Positions 5,651 to 6,995 of a stretch of DNA of 6,995 nucleotides are shown in pieces. Below the pieces are notes generated by a model, which was given only the letters and a program-made list of their open reading frames with translations, was not told the origin of the DNA and did no database searches. The DNA is from Alphaproteobacteria bacterium (GTDB lineage Bacteria > Pseudomonadota > Alphaproteobacteria > Puniceispirillales > Puniceispirillaceae): assembly GCA_011522945.1 (NCBI GenBank), contig WTHY01000007.1, positions 1 through 6,995 of the forward strand. The letters are read 5' to 3'. The first letter of the stretch is position 1, and every line of letters starts with the position of its first letter. The position numbers and the translations under genes are program-made.

Positions 5651-5684
5651 GCCAGCTGTGCATTTAGTTATTTTTGCACCTGGC
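5651..5684. terminator. Stem-loop between convergent phaR and folB
   Basis: GCCAG (5651-5655) pairs with CTGGC (5680-5684) and GTGCA (5658-5662) with TGCAC (5675-5679), giving a 10-bp stem with a 2-nt bulge and a 12-nt loop rich in T on the plus strand. It is placed where a shared terminator would be useful, but no T-run follows on either strand, so it may only stabilise transcript ends or may act with other factors. Confidence 0.4.
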
Positions 5685-5699
5685 CATTATGGTTAGGGT

Positions 5700-6068
5700 T
5701 TATGATGGGAAATCTGAAAGCTGATAGGAAACAGACCCGACATCCTGATACACATCTGGCTTACTTGTTTTCACCCGCACAGCCTGAACGGTTTTCATAG
5801 CTGCGACAGCATCAAAGATGGCGCGCGCCAGCGTTTCCTGTAAATCAAAATGACGTGATGTTGCCAAACTTAATACAGCAACTCGAATATCGTCATAATT
5901 TAGCGCTTCATCGATTTTGTCAGCTTGTGGCTCCTGGTTTGGATCTAGCAGCACGTCAATATCAACAAGGATACGCTGAGGGGCAGCACGTTCAAAGTCA
6001 TGAATGCCAATAGAACATTGTGTTTCGATGGCACGCAATTGAAACTGCCTGGAGGGTATTGCCGTCAT
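5700..6068 (-). CDS. folB: Dihydroneopterin aldolase, folate biosynthesis
   Basis: At 122 residues this is the usual single-domain size. Family enzymes convert 7,8-dihydroneopterin to 6-hydroxymethyl-dihydropterin plus glycolaldehyde, and often epimerise it, as homo-octamers in the cytoplasm. Visible features are GIHDFERAAPQ (21-31) with E26, NYDDI (57-61), the pterin-binding E78 in LQETLARAI, and the likely catalytic K103 in SKPDVYQDVGSVSYQ. Spacings agree with E22, E74 and K100 of the well-studied S. aureus enzyme. Its start is 3 bp after the SDR stop, with AAGGA inside the end of that gene, so the two are almost certainly co-transcribed and translationally coupled. The N-terminus is slightly longer than the bare domain. 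It ends 163 bp from the converging phaR. Confidence 0.9.
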   Translation of the reverse strand: MTAIPSRQFQLRAIETQCSIGIHDFERAAPQRILVDIDVLLDPNQEPQADKIDEALNYDDIRVAVLSLATSRHFDLQETLARAIFDAVAAMKTVQAVRVKTSKPDVYQDVGSVSYQLSDFPS

Positions 6069-6071
6069 GAC

Positions 6072-6848
6072 CTAGTCCTTCAAAAAAGCTACATCGCGCG
6101 GAGCTGGCTGCAAATGCGCCCCTCCATCTAGCACGATATGATGACCAGTCATAGATGCTGCATCTAAAATCAACCGCATGGCCGCGACTATTTCTGCCAC
6201 ATCTGCGCCCTGACCTAGAGGATTGCGCTTATGTGCCTGCTGAAATTCAGCTTCACTTTGCCCACCTGATGGCAGGGTGATGCCTGGGGCGATCCCATTA
6301 ATGCGAAGATTTGGTGCAAAATATTGTGCGCTCATCTGGCTCATAGTGCTCAACGCAGCCTTAGATAAGGTATAGGTAAAATAATCTGGATTCATGCCAA
6401 ATAATTTTGCATCTAGCATGTTTATAACAACACCCTTATGTGCTGTGCCAAGCGCCTTGGCCATCTCAGCTGTCAGTATAGCAGGGGCAGCAACATTTAC
6501 CGCCATATGCGCTGCCAAATCCTCTGTATCAAAAGCCTCTGCGCTATCATAACGAAACAGAGAGGCGTTATTAACTAGAGCATCTAGCGGACTGTCTTGA
6601 CACGCCTTCTGCATCAAGTGCTTACACGCCTCCGCATCTGATAAATCGGCTTGTAATATGCGTGGCTTTAAATACGTCTCACCAAGATTGTCTGCCAGCC
6701 GCTCTGCCTCTGCTAAATTCTGATTACAGTGAATTAGCACTTGCCAACCATCCTCAGCAGCAGCCCGCACTAAGGCTGCACCGACTCGTTTTGCCCCGCC
6801 AGTAATGAGGATCTTCCGAATTTTCGTCTGTTGTTGAGAAAAAGTCAT
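6072..6848 (-). CDS. Pteridine reductase-like (FolM/PTR1-type) short-chain dehydrogenase
   Basis: A 258-residue classical-length SDR. The Rossmann motif TGGAKRVG (16-23) has the A-(K/R)-R-(I/V)-G form typical of pteridine reductases and FolM. NNAS (93-96) and YTLSK give Y159 and K163. The usual catalytic serine is replaced by aspartate, D146, exactly 13 residues before Y159, as in PTR1 (D181/Y194/K198). Such enzymes reduce dihydropterins or dihydrofolate with NADPH. With folB immediately downstream, a role in pterin/folate metabolism, such as dihydromonapterin reduction or a back-up to dihydrofolate reductase, is likely but inferred. LDGGAHL at 240-246 is the C-terminal SDR motif. The ATG at 6848 has a poor ribosome site: an AGGA is 13 nt away. 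It is followed after 3 bp by folB. Confidence 0.85.
   Translation of the reverse strand: MTFSQQQTKIRKILITGGAKRVGAALVRAAAEDGWQVLIHCNQNLAEAERLADNLGETYLKPRILQADLSDAEACKHLMQKACQDSPLDALVNNASLFRYDSAEAFDTEDLAAHMAVNVAAPAILTAEMAKALGTAHKGVVINMLDAKLFGMNPDYFTYTLSKAALSTMSQMSAQYFAPNLRINGIAPGITLPSGGQSEAEFQQAHKRNPLGQGADVAEIVAAMRLILDAASMTGHHIVLDGGAHLQPAPRDVAFLKD
6076..6080 (-). promoter_or_regulatory. Ribosome binding site of folB inside the SDR gene end
   Basis: Minus-strand AAGGA lies 7 nt before the folB ATG at 6068 and overlaps the last codons of the upstream SDR gene. This supports both the chosen start and translational coupling. Confidence 0.75.
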
Positions 6849-6880
6849 ATCGAGCGCCGTGTCCTGAGATACCTATCTAT

Positions 6881-6901
6881 TAGCATGTACGTGCTATTAT
6901 A
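6881..6901 (-). promoter_or_regulatory. -10 box with overlapping dyad upstream of the folate gene pair
   Basis: Minus-strand TATAAT (plus 6896-6901) is a perfect -10 box, but no convincing -35 is visible. The dyad TAGCATGTACGTGCTA (6881-6896; 7 of 8 pairs match) would be centred on the predicted start of transcription near 6889, as a repressor site might be. A second small palindrome, GCTATTATAGC (6893-6903), covers the -10 itself. Confidence 0.42.
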
Positions 6902-6932
6902 GCGCACCGGATGTTGCGTGAGGCGACATGGC

Positions 6933-6995
6933 TTACAATCTATCTGTCTGATAGTCAGGATATATACCTGTTGCCTCAGCAATGCCGCGCCAGTC
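6933..6995 (-). CDS. Probable C-terminal end of an unidentified gene, runs off right edge
   Basis: The minus strand from the window edge reads 20 codons, DWRGIAEATG then IYPDYQTDRL, ending in TAA at 6933-6935. Its composition is protein-like and another gene end is expected here, but I do not recognise the family. A second minus frame is also open through this stretch down to 6846, so frame choice is not certain. If real, it lies 84 bp upstream of the SDR gene. Confidence 0.4.
   Translation of the reverse strand, partial: DWRGIAEATGIYPDYQTDRL

Noticed and set aside
5612..5800. Plus-strand frame of 62 codons after phaR, with a hydrophobic start
   Set aside because: It runs into folB on the opposite strand, has no ribosome site, and its hydrophobic stretch comes from the AT-rich stem-loop region.
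6846..6994. Long open minus-strand frame overlapping the SDR start
   Set aside because: Its product has no recognisable pattern and passes through the palindromic promoter region. The frame ending at 6933 looks more protein-like, though I cannot exclude the other.

Overview
The window looks like chromosomal DNA from an alphaproteobacterium of moderate, slightly AT-leaning base composition. This rests on a PhaR-type polyhydroxyalkanoate regulator, the clustering of an AroQ-class chorismate mutase with hisC and a prephenate dehydrogenase, a short MJ0042-type zinc-ribbon protein beside a DUF218 gene, and an alphaproteobacterial-style methyltransferase with the PHRGGLW / TPFGQGIPFSR signature. 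A marine SAR116-like lineage would fit, but this is only an impression. I see no phage, insertion sequence, CRISPR array, tRNA or rRNA.

Layout. 1-130 (minus) is the N-terminus of a zinc-ribbon protein that runs off the left edge. It is divergent from a membrane-anchored DUF218/YdcF-like protein (336-989, plus), which has a good sigma70-type promoter. Next, converging on it with a gap of only 7 bp, is a minus-strand run of four closely spaced genes. In transcription order these are a degenerate class I methyltransferase (3808-4530), a chorismate mutase with an extra C-terminal domain (3096-3758), a HisC-family aminotransferase (1921-3042) and prephenate dehydrogenase (997-1881). The last three make a plausible route from chorismate through prephenate to tyrosine, with the aminotransferase probably serving aromatic substrates and/or histidine.

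4531-5053 is a 523-bp non-coding divergent region with unusual internal structure. It holds a tandem 12-mer that duplicates a -10 box in front of the methyltransferase operon, three diverged copies of a TGC-rich module, a hairpin, a 16-bp tandem repeat, and two copies of an 11-bp near-palindrome (TTGCATTGCAA, one on each strand). One copy sits just downstream of the predicted phaR promoter, suggesting PhaR autoregulation. phaR follows at 5054-5536 (plus).

A 163-bp convergent gap with a stem-loop separates phaR from a minus-strand folate pair: a pteridine-reductase-like SDR (6072-6848) and folB, dihydroneopterin aldolase (5700-6068). They are 3 bp apart, and the folB ribosome site lies inside the end of the SDR gene. 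Upstream of the SDR is a -10 box overlapped by a dyad. The last 63 bp probably hold the end of another minus-strand gene.

The genes themselves are ordinary housekeeping types. The parts that deserve a second look are the phaR upstream region, the degenerate duplication at the left end, the accessory domain on the chorismate mutase and the operator-like dyad before the folate pair.
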